Of a stretch of 64,000 nt of DNA, positions 36,935 through 48,073 are shown piece by piece (position 1 is the first letter of the stretch; each line of letters begins with the position of its first letter). The position numbers were made by a program, and so were the translations under genes. The notes below the pieces were generated by a model. That model made no database searches, was not told the DNA's origin, and saw only the letters and a program-made list of their open reading frames with translations. This DNA is from Cryptomeria japonica. Lineage: Eukaryota > Streptophyta > Pinopsida > Cupressales > Cupressaceae. The DNA lies in the NCBI RefSeq assembly GCF_030272615.1, contig NC_081406.1, positions 218,930,997-218,994,996 on the forward strand. Direction: 5' to 3'.

Positions 36935-37640
36935 TGTTATGGACAGCAATAGTATATGTACAGGTTTAAAGTTTAAACCCTTGGCCGTGGAAGTATTCTG
37001 ATTTAAAGTTTAAGTAGTTTTTTGTAATATATGCATCCCATAGTTGTGGTCTAAAAGGTTACAGTGGAATGGTAATGGGAGACACTCACGACAGTATGAC
37101 CCAATTGCCAAATCCGTCCAGCAAAATAAGGTTGTCTATTACTCCACTAGACATGTGATTAAGTTGTAGCATAACACTTATAGGCGACATTCAAGTGTGA
37201 CTCGATTTATAAATATTCAAGAATGTGATCAAAGCATTGTTTTTACTGCATTAAAGTTGGCCTCACCAAGCAAAACCAAATAAGTGCATACAAAATTATT
37301 AGATAAACTGTGCATCACAATGACACACCATCCATGCCATGCCAATATTTTTTAGTTTATGATCACTATTTTCATACAAAACTCAAAAAAAGGGAACAAT
37401 ATGATTCACGTGAATAAAATAATGGAAGGGATTGAAATGAGGACAACCTTGTAATTTGACAAGGTGGTAAATCTCTAGAGCTTCCAACAATCTTAGTTCC
37501 AGCTCTACTTGGGGAAGTTCCTTGGGAAGTGACCAATGATCTTCCCCCAATGATTAAACCCACAGGTTCGCTACAGAGGTAGGACGAATGAGAGGCAGAT
37601 TTATGAAATGACTTGGTCTTTTCTTTTCTTTTTTAAGTAA
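36935..37640. other. CACTA interior near right end, no gene recognised
   Basis: Non-coding. A 63-residue minus-strand frame at 37563-37372 has no recognised features. Confidence 0.45.
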
Positions 37641-37852
37641 TGCACACGGTCGTCGAAATTTTGATGAACGTGGGCACTTTTCCTAAAAAACCCTAATGTC
37701 ATTGCCAATTTCTTCTACGTCAAAACCAAATGTTGAATTATCGTCAGAATTCCGACGAAATTGGGCATTTTTTCAAAAAAAATCAAGTTTGATCACTATA
37801 TACCTTCTCCATCGGAAACCTCTGTCGAAATTTTAGGCTAAATGTGTTAGTG
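37641..37852. repeat. right CACTA terminus with subterminal repeats
   Basis: Variants of the left-end motif occur at 37650-37664 (GTCGTCGAAATTTTGA), 37740-37758 (ATCGTCAGAATTCCGACGA) and 37822-37835. The terminus reads CTAAATGTGTTAGTG and is followed by TCA. Confidence 0.75.
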
Positions 37853-40416
37853 TCAAGGCAAAATAAAAAAAAATGATATATTACTAAAATATCATGCATA
37901 CAAGTGCGAAAAAAAAAAGCTTGACTATGAGAACATGTAAGTAACTCTATCAAGGCTATGGACACTTGTTGGCAATGGAGCAATATTTGAGAGATTACAA
38001 TGAATAACCTCACTGAAGCCCTAAAAGCTTGCTGGTAGTGAGGCTCTATCCAGGTTGCTTTTGAAGTCAAAATAACCTACGTAGCTAGCCACATAGAATT
38101 CCTAGGGTCTTTGATGGTTATAAGAGTCAGAATAAACTCAATTGCACACACATGGGCAAAATAAGATCAAAGTTTCATGGAGAAGTTTTCCATGCCTCCA
38201 TTCATAAATATTGGTTACATAGTGTGTTAGGTTTGATGGTATAAGTCTTTTGAGAATGGATTGAACTCCTATCTCTGAAACGTTGCACACCTTTAATCCA
38301 ATTAGTGCATTTTAGAATGAAAGACACACACACTCATCCTTGTTCGAATAGGAACTACATTTTTGTCATACATCTTGTATTAGCATAACTCATATAAAAA
38401 ATTCATTCTCTCCACCACATTATGCATCATCATGTTATCATCATAGGTCTGCATACTTGGGGGCATAATTGAAAAAAATCTAAAAATCATAAAAAGTCCT
38501 GAAAAAATCAATCAAAAAATCACAAAAATGTCATGAAAAAAATCAAAGCAAGAAAGCATGGGCCATCCATCAAATCAAACCAACAATAGACAAACTCTCA
38601 AAGTCTACAATCAAACTGATCACATGTCTTATTAATCAATCAAACTCTATCAAACATCAACATGTCTTATACAAGGAAGGGTACACTCGAAACCAAACAA
38701 ATTGGTCTTATATGGGGTCCTCACTCTTTGAAACCAGACATTCCTATCAATGATCACACAAATCAAAACAATGACATAGATTAGTATGACTACTGGATTT
38801 TGTCCAAGTTAGTCTTATCTTTATCAGTTACTGGAAGGTCATGTTTTATCAATAACAAAAACATTTAAAACCATAAAAATACCAAAAACATTCAGAAAAA
38901 GTCCAAAACCAATCAATATCGATCCACAAATCCCAAAAACATTCAAATATCAATTAAAAAAATTGTAATAAATTGTCTCGCAAGAATCCAACATCCTAGC
39001 AGCTATCCAGCAAACACTTCACATGAAGTTAAACAAAGGATACAACTATCTTGTCAAAACACCTGCAATCAAGCTGATCAACTATCTAATCTATCGAATC
39101 ACTATCAAACTATCAATGTTATCAACATCTTGTCTTAAACAGAATCGGTACACTCGAAACTAGATAGGCCAGTCTTAAATGGAGTCAAAAACTTTTGAAG
39201 TCAGAAATTATCAAAATCACATCAAGCAATCACACGAAGATAGAAATCAGTATGGTTGTTGCATTTTGTTCTAGTTGGTTTTATCTTTTATCAATTGGCA
39301 AAGATCATGTTTCTAGCTACTCAAGGATGTCCAAAAGTGACTAGAGGAGCCGTGATGGGCATGATCCTTTTTCTTTGTTTGATATTTGTGGTTTGAACCA
39401 ATGAAGTTATGGGGAAATAGTTCGAGTGGGTGTCTATGATTGGTACATTCATTCGACAAGTATCCCATGAAGGATAACTATGTTTGTGACTACCGCACAT
39501 ACCTCGAACCTTGTTGTTATTCCTAGAATGGACGGTTCATTCATTGTCTACTATGTGTTTGTTTCTTTGCAATGAGATATCTATGCATCTTGGTTCCTTA
39601 TACCCTGATGTAATAAGCTTCATTGTTACATAATAAGTCTCATTGATGAAAGTGTATTGCACTATGAATAAGGACAAGAAGACTATTCATCATTAATCAT
39701 ATCATTTCATTTTTCTAATCTCACCATGTTGATTGTCTCTTTAGATCATTCTCTCATCAAGCATCTTTTCTTCGATCAACTTGATGATTCTTTCTATCAT
39801 TCTTTCATCTAACATGATCTCTCTCATCACTTAATTTCAATATTTTCATCTATGATTCTATCATTTTCTCATATCAACTATTCTATCTATCAATCAATTA
39901 TTCCTCACCTTCATCATATTTTATCATTCCTCCAATTTTTATCTATCTTCATCTTATATATGATGTATCCTTCCTGAAACTAGACATTTCATTATCTATC
40001 TTTGTCTTATACAGGATAAGACATTCCTGAAACCACACAGATCAGTCTTATACATGATGTATCCTTCCTAAAAGAAGATAGTTTGATCATTTTTTTGTCT
40101 TATACAGGATGTGTCCTTCCTGAAACCAGACTTTATCTTTATCTTATCAATCCCATCAATCTTATCATTCAATAAGTCTACAAAACATTCTAACCATTTC
40201 TTTTCTATGACGAAACTCATTCATGTAATCAACTAACCATTCTTCCAACTATCATATAACATTCTTCTTCTTTAGAGGGATCATTCATGTCGTCAATGCA
40301 TAAACAATCTCTCGAGGGGGCATTATACCCTAGTGTCACTGAGGCATACTCAGGCAATTTTGTTTTTGTTTTCTTTGAAACAATGTTGTTCTAATATTGT
40401 GTCAAAGAGGGGCAAA
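37853..40416 (+). other. X 3-prime untranslated region, right part, with polypurine tract
   Basis: Collinear with X-prime (14092-16556) from 37967 on. It contains spaced phrases of the type CTTATACA-GGATGTGTCCTTCC (39955-40130) and many AAAATC words, but no genes. The polypurine tract TCAAAGAGGGGCAAA (40402-40416) stands directly before the LTR. Confidence 0.75.
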
Positions 40417-41508
40417 TGTAGACACCTAAAAATGTCTCATTAATTCTACACTAATTATTCCTCTATTTAATTAAGGATTTCTTCAATTATTTGATTAAAC
40501 TAACTATTTTTTCTAATCATCACCCTTCAACACTTCTCATTATTCTATTTCTATTCTCAAATCATTTCAATTAGTTAACCATATCTCAATAATTAATTAA
40601 TTATGACCTTTTCCTTAGTTAAATAATCTTTATTGTTTAATTAATTCTATCTCCTAAGTTTAAATAATTTCATTTAAATTAATTAATTAAATTCCTCCAA
40701 ATCCCCAAATTATAATTCAAATTAATTCCATTTAATTTTTCTCATTTCTCCAAAGTTGAATTTCATATCATTTCATCTAATTTCATTTTTTCCAAATTCA
40801 CATTTCCTCATATCTGAATTTCAATTAATTTCATGTGCATTGCAACATTCGAATGACCAAATTCAAATCCAAATTTAAAATGAAAAATCAAATTCAATTT
40901 CAAATTCCTATAACACATGCTAAATCAGAATTGATTGATCAATCAGTTGTCTAATCAGTTAACTTAGTTAACTCATCAATCATCATTTTTAACTCTCAAT
41001 CACCTTTTTTTTGACTAATCCATCTATTCAATCTACTAATCAATCAATCCACTTATCTCTCCAATCAATTCAATCTTCTAATCAATCAATTCAATCAACT
41101 AGCTAGTCTATTCAGTCTACTAGTCAATCAATTGAGTTCACTCTCCAATCAATTATGTTAATAGATCAATCTAATGAGTTAACTGATCAATCTAAATCAA
41201 TTATCTGTCAATCAACACTTGAGTTCAAATTCTGACCTCCTTTGTGTTGAAAATTTATAAATTCAACCTCTTTTCTCAATTCAATCTAGAATCACAATCT
41301 TCAAACAATTGTCTAATCTATACAAGCACAATTCGGAGAAGCACAATTGAAGCCACAATGCAGGATGAGGGAGTTTCATTTATTTGAATTTATTCTTATC
41401 TTGTGTTAATTTCTATTGGTTTATGTTTGAAATTGCTTTAATAGTTAAGGATTTGGTGATTCATCATTATTTCTTATTTTTGCATTAATGATTTTTAACC
41501 ATGAAACA
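40417..41508 (+). repeat. 3-prime LTR of element X
   Basis: 1092 bp, TGTAGACACC to CCATGAAACA. Compared with 19057-20139 it lacks about 20 bp of the TTAATTAA region and differs at many sites. It is followed directly by the target duplication CTTGC and the copia A start codon. Confidence 0.9.
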
Positions 41509-41641
41509 CTTGCCATTTTTAAATTCATCCAACAAGATCAAAAAGTGTCTTCTGCACAAGGTCCCACTCAAATCTGAATTAGGTCAAAAAAACCCAACAA
41601 TCCACAACTAAAACCAAAGGTGATCAAGCTCTGATACCACT
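41509..41641 (-). pseudogene. copia A leader, primer-binding site and gag start codon
   Basis: On the minus strand: LTR end, AG spacer, then TGGTATCAGAGC (41639-41628), a perfect 12-base complement to the 3-prime end of initiator tRNA-Met. A leader follows that is collinear with that of copia B (47091-47201), then ATG at 41516-41514 and GCAAG, after which X is inserted. The gag continuation is at 19056. Confidence 0.88.
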
Positions 41642-42534
41642 TGTAAGGAAGTTAAGTAGTGGAACAACTTCCTTCACTAACCTTGAGAGGAGGGTAATGC
41701 AAAAAAATTTACACATTATCACAATAGTAACAAAAAATAGAAATAGATATAAAAACATTGAAATCATAACACAGTGATTTACATGGGGAAAACCTTTTTG
41801 GGAAAAAAATCCCACACTCCAAAATCCACCCAATATATTATTCAACAATAAAAAATAGATTATAATATACTTGCAGAGAAATCTCTTTACAGGAGTACCA
41901 CTAATCAAAGATTCAAAGGTATCTCAATAGCCATAAGGCTCTTATACACAACCTCTATCTCACACACCTCATATATTGGAGATACAATACAAGAAACCAT
42001 TAAATGGTATTACAAAACCATGGGCTAAAACCACCCAATAAGGTGTAGCCGACCTTATCTACCTTCTAGATGCCCTATGATGTGTTAAAACACACATCAA
42101 CACATGTCCCTCCCTTTTAAAGCTCAATTATGTGTTCGATGTATTTTATATTTCCTATTCCAGGAGTCCAAACTTCCAAAGGCCATAACTTGTGAACCGT
42201 GTGTCCGATTGCCGAACCGTTTGAAGCATCAGAAAGCTCACAAAGTGATTCATTGACTCATAAAATTCTATGCCATTTACACCAAATTTTCAAGGCATTT
42301 CAGGGAATCTAAATTCCTCAAAATTAAATTTAAACCTTCCATTGGACCCCTCAAAAACAAAAAATTTAATATCTTCAAAATTAGTTGTGATCTTGTGATG
42401 TATCTTTACCAAAATGATTATCTAGCCAACTAGAAGCTTCAGAGAGAGTTTCACACCATTTGTTGCTTAAATGAAAACTTACTATAAATAGTAACCTCAG
42501 GTAAATGCATGGTTGAGACACCATTTTCCCAAAA
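41642..42534 (-). repeat. shared copia LTR: 3-prime LTR of copia B and 5-prime LTR of copia A
   Basis: The left side adjoins the primer-binding site and leader of copia A. The right side adjoins the polypurine tract (AAGTGGGAGATT on the minus strand, 42535-42546) of copia B. It is therefore at once a 5-prime and a 3-prime LTR. It matches 47216-48064 throughout. The TATA box and G-box seen in the other LTR are mutated here (TTTAAAAG, CACATG). Confidence 0.88.
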
Positions 42535-44440
42535 AATCTCCCACTTGTCGAACATTTTGCAAGAGAAAAGGGAGTATTGACACAATGAATCAATTTGTAG
42601 GGGCCATAAGCCCTATATAATCTGAGCACCAAACTTCTTTGTGCTCACAACCTTAGTTAAAGAATCTGCAACATTCATCAAAATTTCTACCTTAACTCGC
42701 TTCACCCTACTATCTTCGACCATATCTCTGACAAAACCGAACATCAATGTGATTGGTTTGGGCATGAAATGGTGGGTTCTTAGCTAGGAATATCACACTC
42801 TGATTGTCACAATTAACGGTCATGGCTCCTTATTTTCTTCCAATGTCTGAACAGTCTCTTAAGCCAAATGGCCTCTTTACAAGCATGAGTAGCTGCCATA
42901 TACTCTGCTCCAGTAGTGGACAAAGAAACCACAGCTTGTCACTTACTCATCCAACTAATTGCACCACCAAATAAAGTAAACACATAAGCACTGGTGAACC
43001 TTCTGCTATCAATATCACCTGCCCAGTCTGATTCCACATAACCATGAATATCAAGGGAAATCACATCTCCAACTGAATTACCATGATAACACAAAGAATA
43101 CTTTGAGGTACCCTTCAAATATCTGAAGACCCTTTTGAATGCATCCCAATGAACTCTACTAGGATTAGACATATATCTGGACAAAACTCCCACTGCTTGG
43201 GCAATGTCTAGTCTAGTACAGACCATAGCATACATCAAACTTCCAACTACACTTTGGTAAGACACTCTTCTCATGTCTTCCATCTCCGATGGGGATGTAG
43301 GTCAATTTGTAGCAAATAATTCTGTTCCGAGTATAAAAGGAACACATAATGGTCTACAATCTTGCATGTTGAACCTATGTAACACTGAATTCACATACTT
43401 ACTCTAGCCTAGCCATAGCTTTATGTTCACTCTATCTCTTTTAATATCCATCCCAAGACTATGTTTCATTGCACCAAGATCTTTCATTTCAAATTTAGCA
43501 GTGAGTTGAGACTTAAGTTCTGAAATCATACCTTTCCCTTTACCAATGAATAACATATCATCAACATATAATGCAATGTAAAGGAAAATATCACCATCAG
43601 ATTTATGATAAATAGAGTAATCTAATTTAGAATGCTCAAATCCCAAAATCAACACATATGTATCAAATTTTCAGTACCACCTCCTAGGACTCTTTTTGAG
43701 GCCATACAAATATTTCTTTAATTTATAGACCAAATTACTTTTACCTTTCACCACATAGTGCTTCGACTGTGTCATATAAATATCCTCCTACAAATAACCA
43801 TGAAGGAAAGCAGTTTTGACATCCATTTGGTGAACCTCTAAATCATAAGTAGCAACAATATAAAGAAAAAATCTAATGGATGCCATTTTTGCAACAGGAG
43901 AAAATATCTCACCATAATCAACCCCCTCAATCTAAGAGTAGCCTTTTGCAACCAACCTCGCTTTATACTTCTCAATGCTCCCATCTAGACCAATATTTTT
44001 CTTGGACACCCATTTACAACTAATAGGTTTGCATCCTTCAAGCAATGGTACTAAATCCCATGTGCCATTGTTTTTTAAAGCTATCATTTCTTCATCCACA
44101 CCAATCTTCCAGGATTCTGCATCATTCATACCTAATGCGTGATTTTGATTCATCCACATTAGTATTCAAAGCAAAAATACATCTTGAATTATCAGGTGAA
44201 TACCTTTTAGGTGGTTGTCTATTTCTTGTATACCTTTGAACAAGTTGAGTTGGAGGTTCTTCCTCCTCTTATGAAGATTCAGAGCTAGACAAGCTCTCCT
44301 CAACTTCTTGACTATCTAGGGGTCTTGATTCAACTCTTTCAGGTGTAGAAGGAAATTGAATCACATCTTCATTTTTAGTCTATTCTGGACTAGCACAACT
44401 CAACATACTCCTAGCCTAGCACCACTCAACATACTCCTAG
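42535..44440 (-). pseudogene. copia B pol, 3-prime part: RT and RNase H
   Basis: Reading leftwards from about 44160: WKIGVDEEMIALKNNGTWDL and CKWVSKKNIGLDGSIEKYKA (RT entry), VHQMDVKTAFLHG, YGLKKSPRRWY, then ALYVDDMLFIGKG with an intact YVDD (open 43655-43404). SVVGSLMYAMVCTRLDIAQA and AVGVLSRYMSNP follow, then YVESDWAGDIDSRRFTSAYV of RNase H (open 43283-42939), SLSTTGAEYMAATHACKEA, and the pol end NVADSLTKVV near 42670. The part upstream is deleted: integrase passes straight into the variable linker, and a 26-bp tandem duplication (44391-44442) marks the scar. Many stops are present. The order PR-IN-RT-RH defines copia. Confidence 0.88.
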
Positions 44441-45453
44441 ACTTCTCTATCAGTGTCCTATTCATTCTTTCTACAACTCCATTTTGTTGTGGAGAATATA
44501 GAGTTGTCTTCTATCTATTAATGCCAAAGTATTTATAGAATCTATGAAAATCATTAGAACAAAATTCACCACCATTATCAGTCCTCAAACATTTAATTTT
44601 CTTTCCAGTCTGCAACTCAACCATTGCTTTACATTTTTTAAATCGATTGAAAACTTTAGATTTACTATTTAGAAAATATACCCATATCCTTCTACTAAAA
44701 TCATCAATAAATGAAACATAATATGGGGATTTTCCAATCGAAGGAACATGTACATGACCAAACACATCAGAATGAATAAGATCCAAAACACTATAAGTTT
44801 TATGAGAACTCACGTAAAACTAAACATGGTTTTGTTTTCCATAAATGTAATGCTCACAAAAGTCAAAGTCAAGATTACAATCATTCAAATCTTCAACAAG
44901 GTTTTTTTTTTTCAAGGTCCTTAGACACTTTTCTTCAATGCGGCCAAGCCTCTGGTGCCATAACATAGTCTTCTTTGCAAATAACTTTGCAAATAACTTT
45001 TCTTCAGAAAAAAAAGCACCCTTAGGTACCCAAAAGTCATTTCCATCTACTGAAGGTGAAACCCTTAGATCTTCCATAGATTTAATTTTTATAGAAGTGC
45101 TATTACACTCAACAATATATGAGTCTAGCTTATACAAAGTGCCAAACTTGAAACCTCTAGCAATTACCATAGCAAACTTAATCATCTTACATCCCTCTTC
45201 AAAAAAGACTACTTACACACCCGCATCTATCAATTTGCTCACAAATAACATATTTCATTTTAAACCAGCGATATGCAACACACCATTAATCCTTTTTATT
45301 CTACCATCTGGAAAAACCTAATTATAAGTTTACCTTGACCAACAATGTCTAAATGAGATTCATCACCCAAGTACACCTTACCTCCATTAAATTCTTCATA
45401 TTCAAAAAACCAATCTCTATTGGCAGTCATATGAAAAGATGCACCTGAGTCAA
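44441..45453 (-). pseudogene. copia B protease, GAG-pre-integrase and integrase core
   Basis: From 45453 leftwards: the protease motif SGASFHMTANRDW, whose Asp codon lies on the solo-LTR junction; LHIAGLK-type region; the GAG-pre-integrase domain (open 45185-44820), with WHQRLGRIEEKCLRTL lacking the second His and CEHY in place of CEHC, and a 12-bp duplication giving LFAKLFAKK near 44985. The integrase core (open 44813-44511) has LDLIHSDVFG, FIDDFSRRIWVYF and RTDNGGEFCSNDF, then after a stop LYSPQQNGVVERMNRTL, so the D-D-E triad is readable. The C-terminal integrase part is deleted. Confidence 0.88.
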
Positions 45454-46235
45454 TGTTGGCATATGCACACTCCAATGAGACATTGTAGGTGATTGAAGGT
45501 TTTTTCATTGATGGCAACCTTACAATCCTATGGCACCAGCAAGATAGTTCACCGGCATCAACAGATCACACTCTACACCGACGTCGGCACAGAGAAAGGA
45601 AGCATATCGGCACAGAGGCCGACATGATTTTTGGTATATTATATTTTGTTTGTTATTGTAAAAACTTTGTAAGCCAACTTGGCAAGTTGTAAAATGACTC
45701 TTATATATAAGAGAGATCATTGTAGACATTTTGTAAGTAAGGAAAGAGAAAAAGATATTAGGCAGACCAAATATGCGAAATATAGGTTAAAGGTTTTATG
45801 TAAAGAACAAGGCAGAAACCAGTACCGGATCTGGCATTATAGATGCTATTGTAAAGTAGTACAAGATATTGGATTTGTATAATCCACATTGTAAGTCAAT
45901 GAGACTTCCCATTGAGCAGTGAGCTCTAGGAAGTTGGCCTTCCTGCATGTGCAGGCCCCTCTTGTAATTAATATTCTCTTATTGGCTAGTAAGTGAATAT
46001 TGTGGGTCACAAATCCCACTGAGGTTTTGCCCACACCGGGTTTCCTTGTTAAATCCTTATGTCATGGTGTGCTTTTCATGTGGATGCTTTTAATTCTATT
46101 TATTGCATTATTTCTTACATACCAGTACACTGTTATAATATGTTCTACATGTTTTAAGTTAAGAAATTCAATTCACCGGTTAGATACAGATTCACCCCCC
46201 CCCCTCTCAATATCTGTGGGAATCCTAACAGTAAA
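45449..46235 (+). mobile_element. solo copia LTR inserted in copia B protease
   Basis: The LTR itself is 45454-46230 (777 bp), TGTTGGCATA to ATCCTAACA. Flanks GTCAA (45449-45453) and GTAAA (46231-46235) differ by one base; copia A has GTGAA at the empty site. It is in plus orientation, opposite to copia B. It has a TATA box (TTATATATAAG, 45700-45710) and a C-run preceded by GATTCA near 46190, seen also in other LTRs here. No internal region is present, so the element was lost by LTR recombination. It interrupts the catalytic Asp codon of the protease. Confidence 0.85.
45700..45710 (+). promoter_or_regulatory. probable TATA box of solo LTR
   Basis: TTATATATAAG lies in the middle of the 777-bp LTR in its sense orientation, in the usual place for the core promoter. 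Confidence 0.5.
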
Positions 46236-47090
46236 TTAACTAGACATCATTACCTACATGAGTCACTAAAGATGCAATAGATGCATCACCATCTTCCTTT
46301 TTGGACTCAAAATCAGAATCAATCTTCTTCTTTTTCTTCTTCTTCTCTTCTTTGCAGTCCTTATGGATGTGACCTAGTTTACCATTATTCTAACAAATGA
46401 CTTTGGACTTTCCAGGACATTTTGATCTCCTCCTCGATTTAGACTTATCACGGTTCTCATTCTTCTTTCCTTTCTCCTTAGGTCTTCCACGAATAGTTAG
46501 GGCTTCCTTTGAACTGAGGGATACCTTCCTCCGCATCTCTTTTTCTTCAAGTATGGCACCCACCACATCTTCAGACTTCAAAATAATAGAAGTACTATCA
46601 TAGCCATAACAAGAGAATCCCACAAATTTAGCAAAGAACAAAGCAAGATCTGATATTTCTCTTCATTCATATTAACACCGACATATACTAATTGAGTCAC
46701 CAACATATTGAATTCTTCTAGGTGGTCTACAATTTGCCCACCCTCTTCCATCTTCAAGGAATACAATTTCTTCCTCAAGAAAATCTGATTTAATAAAGAT
46801 TTTGCTTGATACATTTCACCAAGCTTAGTCCATAGCTTCTTTGCAGCATTTTCTTTGTGTACATTGATGAAAATAGAGTCTACCAGGCACAGTTTGATTA
46901 GACCCTTGGCTTTTCGGTCCATAACATCATACTAAGCCACCGCCATAGGATTTGAGGGCCTTTGGACATTCACATCAACAACATTTGATAGATCTTGATC
47001 TATTAGCAGATCTTCCATCTTCAGCTTCCACATCTACAAATTCATTCAATTGAATTTTTCCACATCTATTTTCCTTGACAAATTTGCCAT
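46236..47090 (-). pseudogene. copia B gag
   Basis: The start codon is at 47090-47088 (MANLSRKIDVEKFN). After stops the frame opens at 46922-46578 with LIKLCLVDSIFINVHKENA and KLWTKLGEMYQAKSLLNQ (UBN2-type gag), then IVDHLEEFNMLVTQL. The adjoining frame 46641-46390 carries the Lys/Arg-rich part GRPKEKGKKNENRDKSKSRR. In the zinc knuckle the second residue is a stop (TGG to TAG) and the second Cys is Asn, so it is ruined, unlike in copia A. The Lys-run and acidic linker lead into the solo-LTR insertion. The sequence is collinear with copia A. Confidence 0.85.
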
Positions 47091-47215
47091 CTAAAAATTC
47101 CCACAACAAGATCAAAAAGTGTTTTCTGCACAAGCTCCCACTCAAATCTGAATTAGTTCATAAAAACCCAACAACCCACAAATTAAACCAAAGGTCATCA
47201 AGCTCTGGTACCACT
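47091..47215 (-). other. copia B leader and primer-binding site
   Basis: The complement of GCTCTGGTACCA (47202-47213) is TGGTACCAGAGC, one base different from the initiator tRNA-Met site. A two-base spacer separates it from the LTR. The leader is collinear with 41517-41627. Confidence 0.8.
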
Positions 47216-48064
47216 TGTAAGAAAGTTAAATAGCGAAACAACTTCTTTTACTAACCTTTAGAGGAGGGTAACGAAAAAACTTTTACACATCATCATAGTA
47301 GTTACATAAAATAAAAATAGATATAATAATATTCAAACCATAACATAGTGATTTACGCGGGTAAAACCTTTTCGGGAGAAAAACCACACATTTCAAAAGC
47401 TGCCCAATATATTATTCAGTAATAAAAAATAGATTACAATATACTTGCAGAGAAAGCTCTTCACAAGAGTACCACTAATCAAAGATTGAGAGGTAATTGA
47501 ATAGCCATAATACTCTTACACAAAAAACCGTCAAACAGTATTACAAAACCATGGGCTAAAAGCACCCAATAAGGTATAGCCGACGTTATCTCCCTTCTAG
47601 ATGCCATATGATGTGTTTTAAAACACATCAACACGTGTCCCTCCCTTTTATAGTTCATTTGTGTGTTCGATGTATTTTATATTTCCTATTTCAAGAGTAC
47701 AAACTTCTGGAGGCCATAACTTGTGAACCATGTGTCTGATTGACAAATTGTTTGAAGCACCGGAAAGATCGCGAAGTGCTCTATTTCCTTGTAAACCACT
47801 ATGCCATTTATGCCCTTTTTAGGGCATTTTAGGGCCTCTAAAGTCCTCAAAATCAAATTGAAACCTTTCATTGGATCCCACCAAAATGGAAAAATTTAAT
47901 ATCTTCAAAACTAGTTGTGAACTTGTGATGTAACTTTACAACAATGCTTATCTAGCCAGCCAAAAGTGTCAGAGATAATTTGGCACCATTTTTTTCAAAA
48001 ATGAAAACTTACTATAAATAGTAACCTCATGTAAATGAAAGGTTGAGACACCATTTTCCCAATA
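47216..48064 (-). repeat. 5-prime LTR of copia B
   Basis: 849 bp; on the minus strand it starts near ATTGGGAAAATGGTGTCTC and ends CTTACA. It contains TATAAAAGGG (47652-47643) and close to it a CACGTG G-box (47631-47638). It matches 41642-42534. The right flank GGAAG has no duplicate on the left of the shared LTR, as expected for an array rather than a single insertion. Confidence 0.85.
47643..47652 (-). promoter_or_regulatory. TATA box in copia B 5-prime LTR
   Basis: TATAAAAGGG on the minus strand, followed by GAGGGACACGTG. The downstream CACGTG is mutated to CACATG in the shared LTR. Confidence 0.55.
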
Positions 48065-48073
48065 GGAAGGGGT

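Larger units (their letters stand above)
24643..37852. mobile_element. non-autonomous CACTA (En/Spm-type) DNA transposon with captured host gene fragments
   Basis: The left end reads CACTAGTACATTTAG and the complement of the right end CACTAACACATTTAG (13 of 15 identical). The 3-bp duplication TCA flanks it at 24640-24642 and 37853-37855. Both ends carry subterminal copies of a near-palindromic motif close to GTCGTCGGAATTCCGAC, as expected for CACTA elements. No TNP2-like transposase was recognised in the 13.2 kb. The interior holds a large inverted repeat made of DRM methyltransferase fragments, a third DRM piece, a PPR fragment, a 5S-like segment and a 2.3-kb tandem duplication. It sits in the 3-prime untranslated region of X. 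Mobilisation would need a transposase from elsewhere. Confidence 0.85.
19057..41508 (+). mobile_element. Tat-lineage gypsy LTR retrotransposon X (contains the CACTA element)
   Basis: The LTRs at 19057-20139 and 40417-41508 (TGTAGACACC to ATGAAACA) are in the same orientation, with a polypurine tract before the right one. The 5-bp duplication CTTGC is exact at 19052-19056 and 41509-41513. Removing X rejoins the copia A gag start (41516) with the rest of gag. Inside are a leader with minisatellite, an LTR fragment (22054-22507), aRNase H plus integrase (22508-24178) and a 3-prime untranslated region cut by the CACTA. Gag, protease and RT are missing, so it is non-autonomous. Without the CACTA it is about 9.2 kb. 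The LTRs differ by many substitutions and an indel of about 20 bp. Confidence 0.9.

Noticed and set aside
45489-46239. Several 60-80 residue frames on both strands
   Set aside because: They lie inside the solo LTR and show no family features.
41642-48064. Copia B as a simple independent insertion
   Set aside because: The left flank is the primer-binding site of copia A and no target duplication is present, so a shared-LTR array explains it better.
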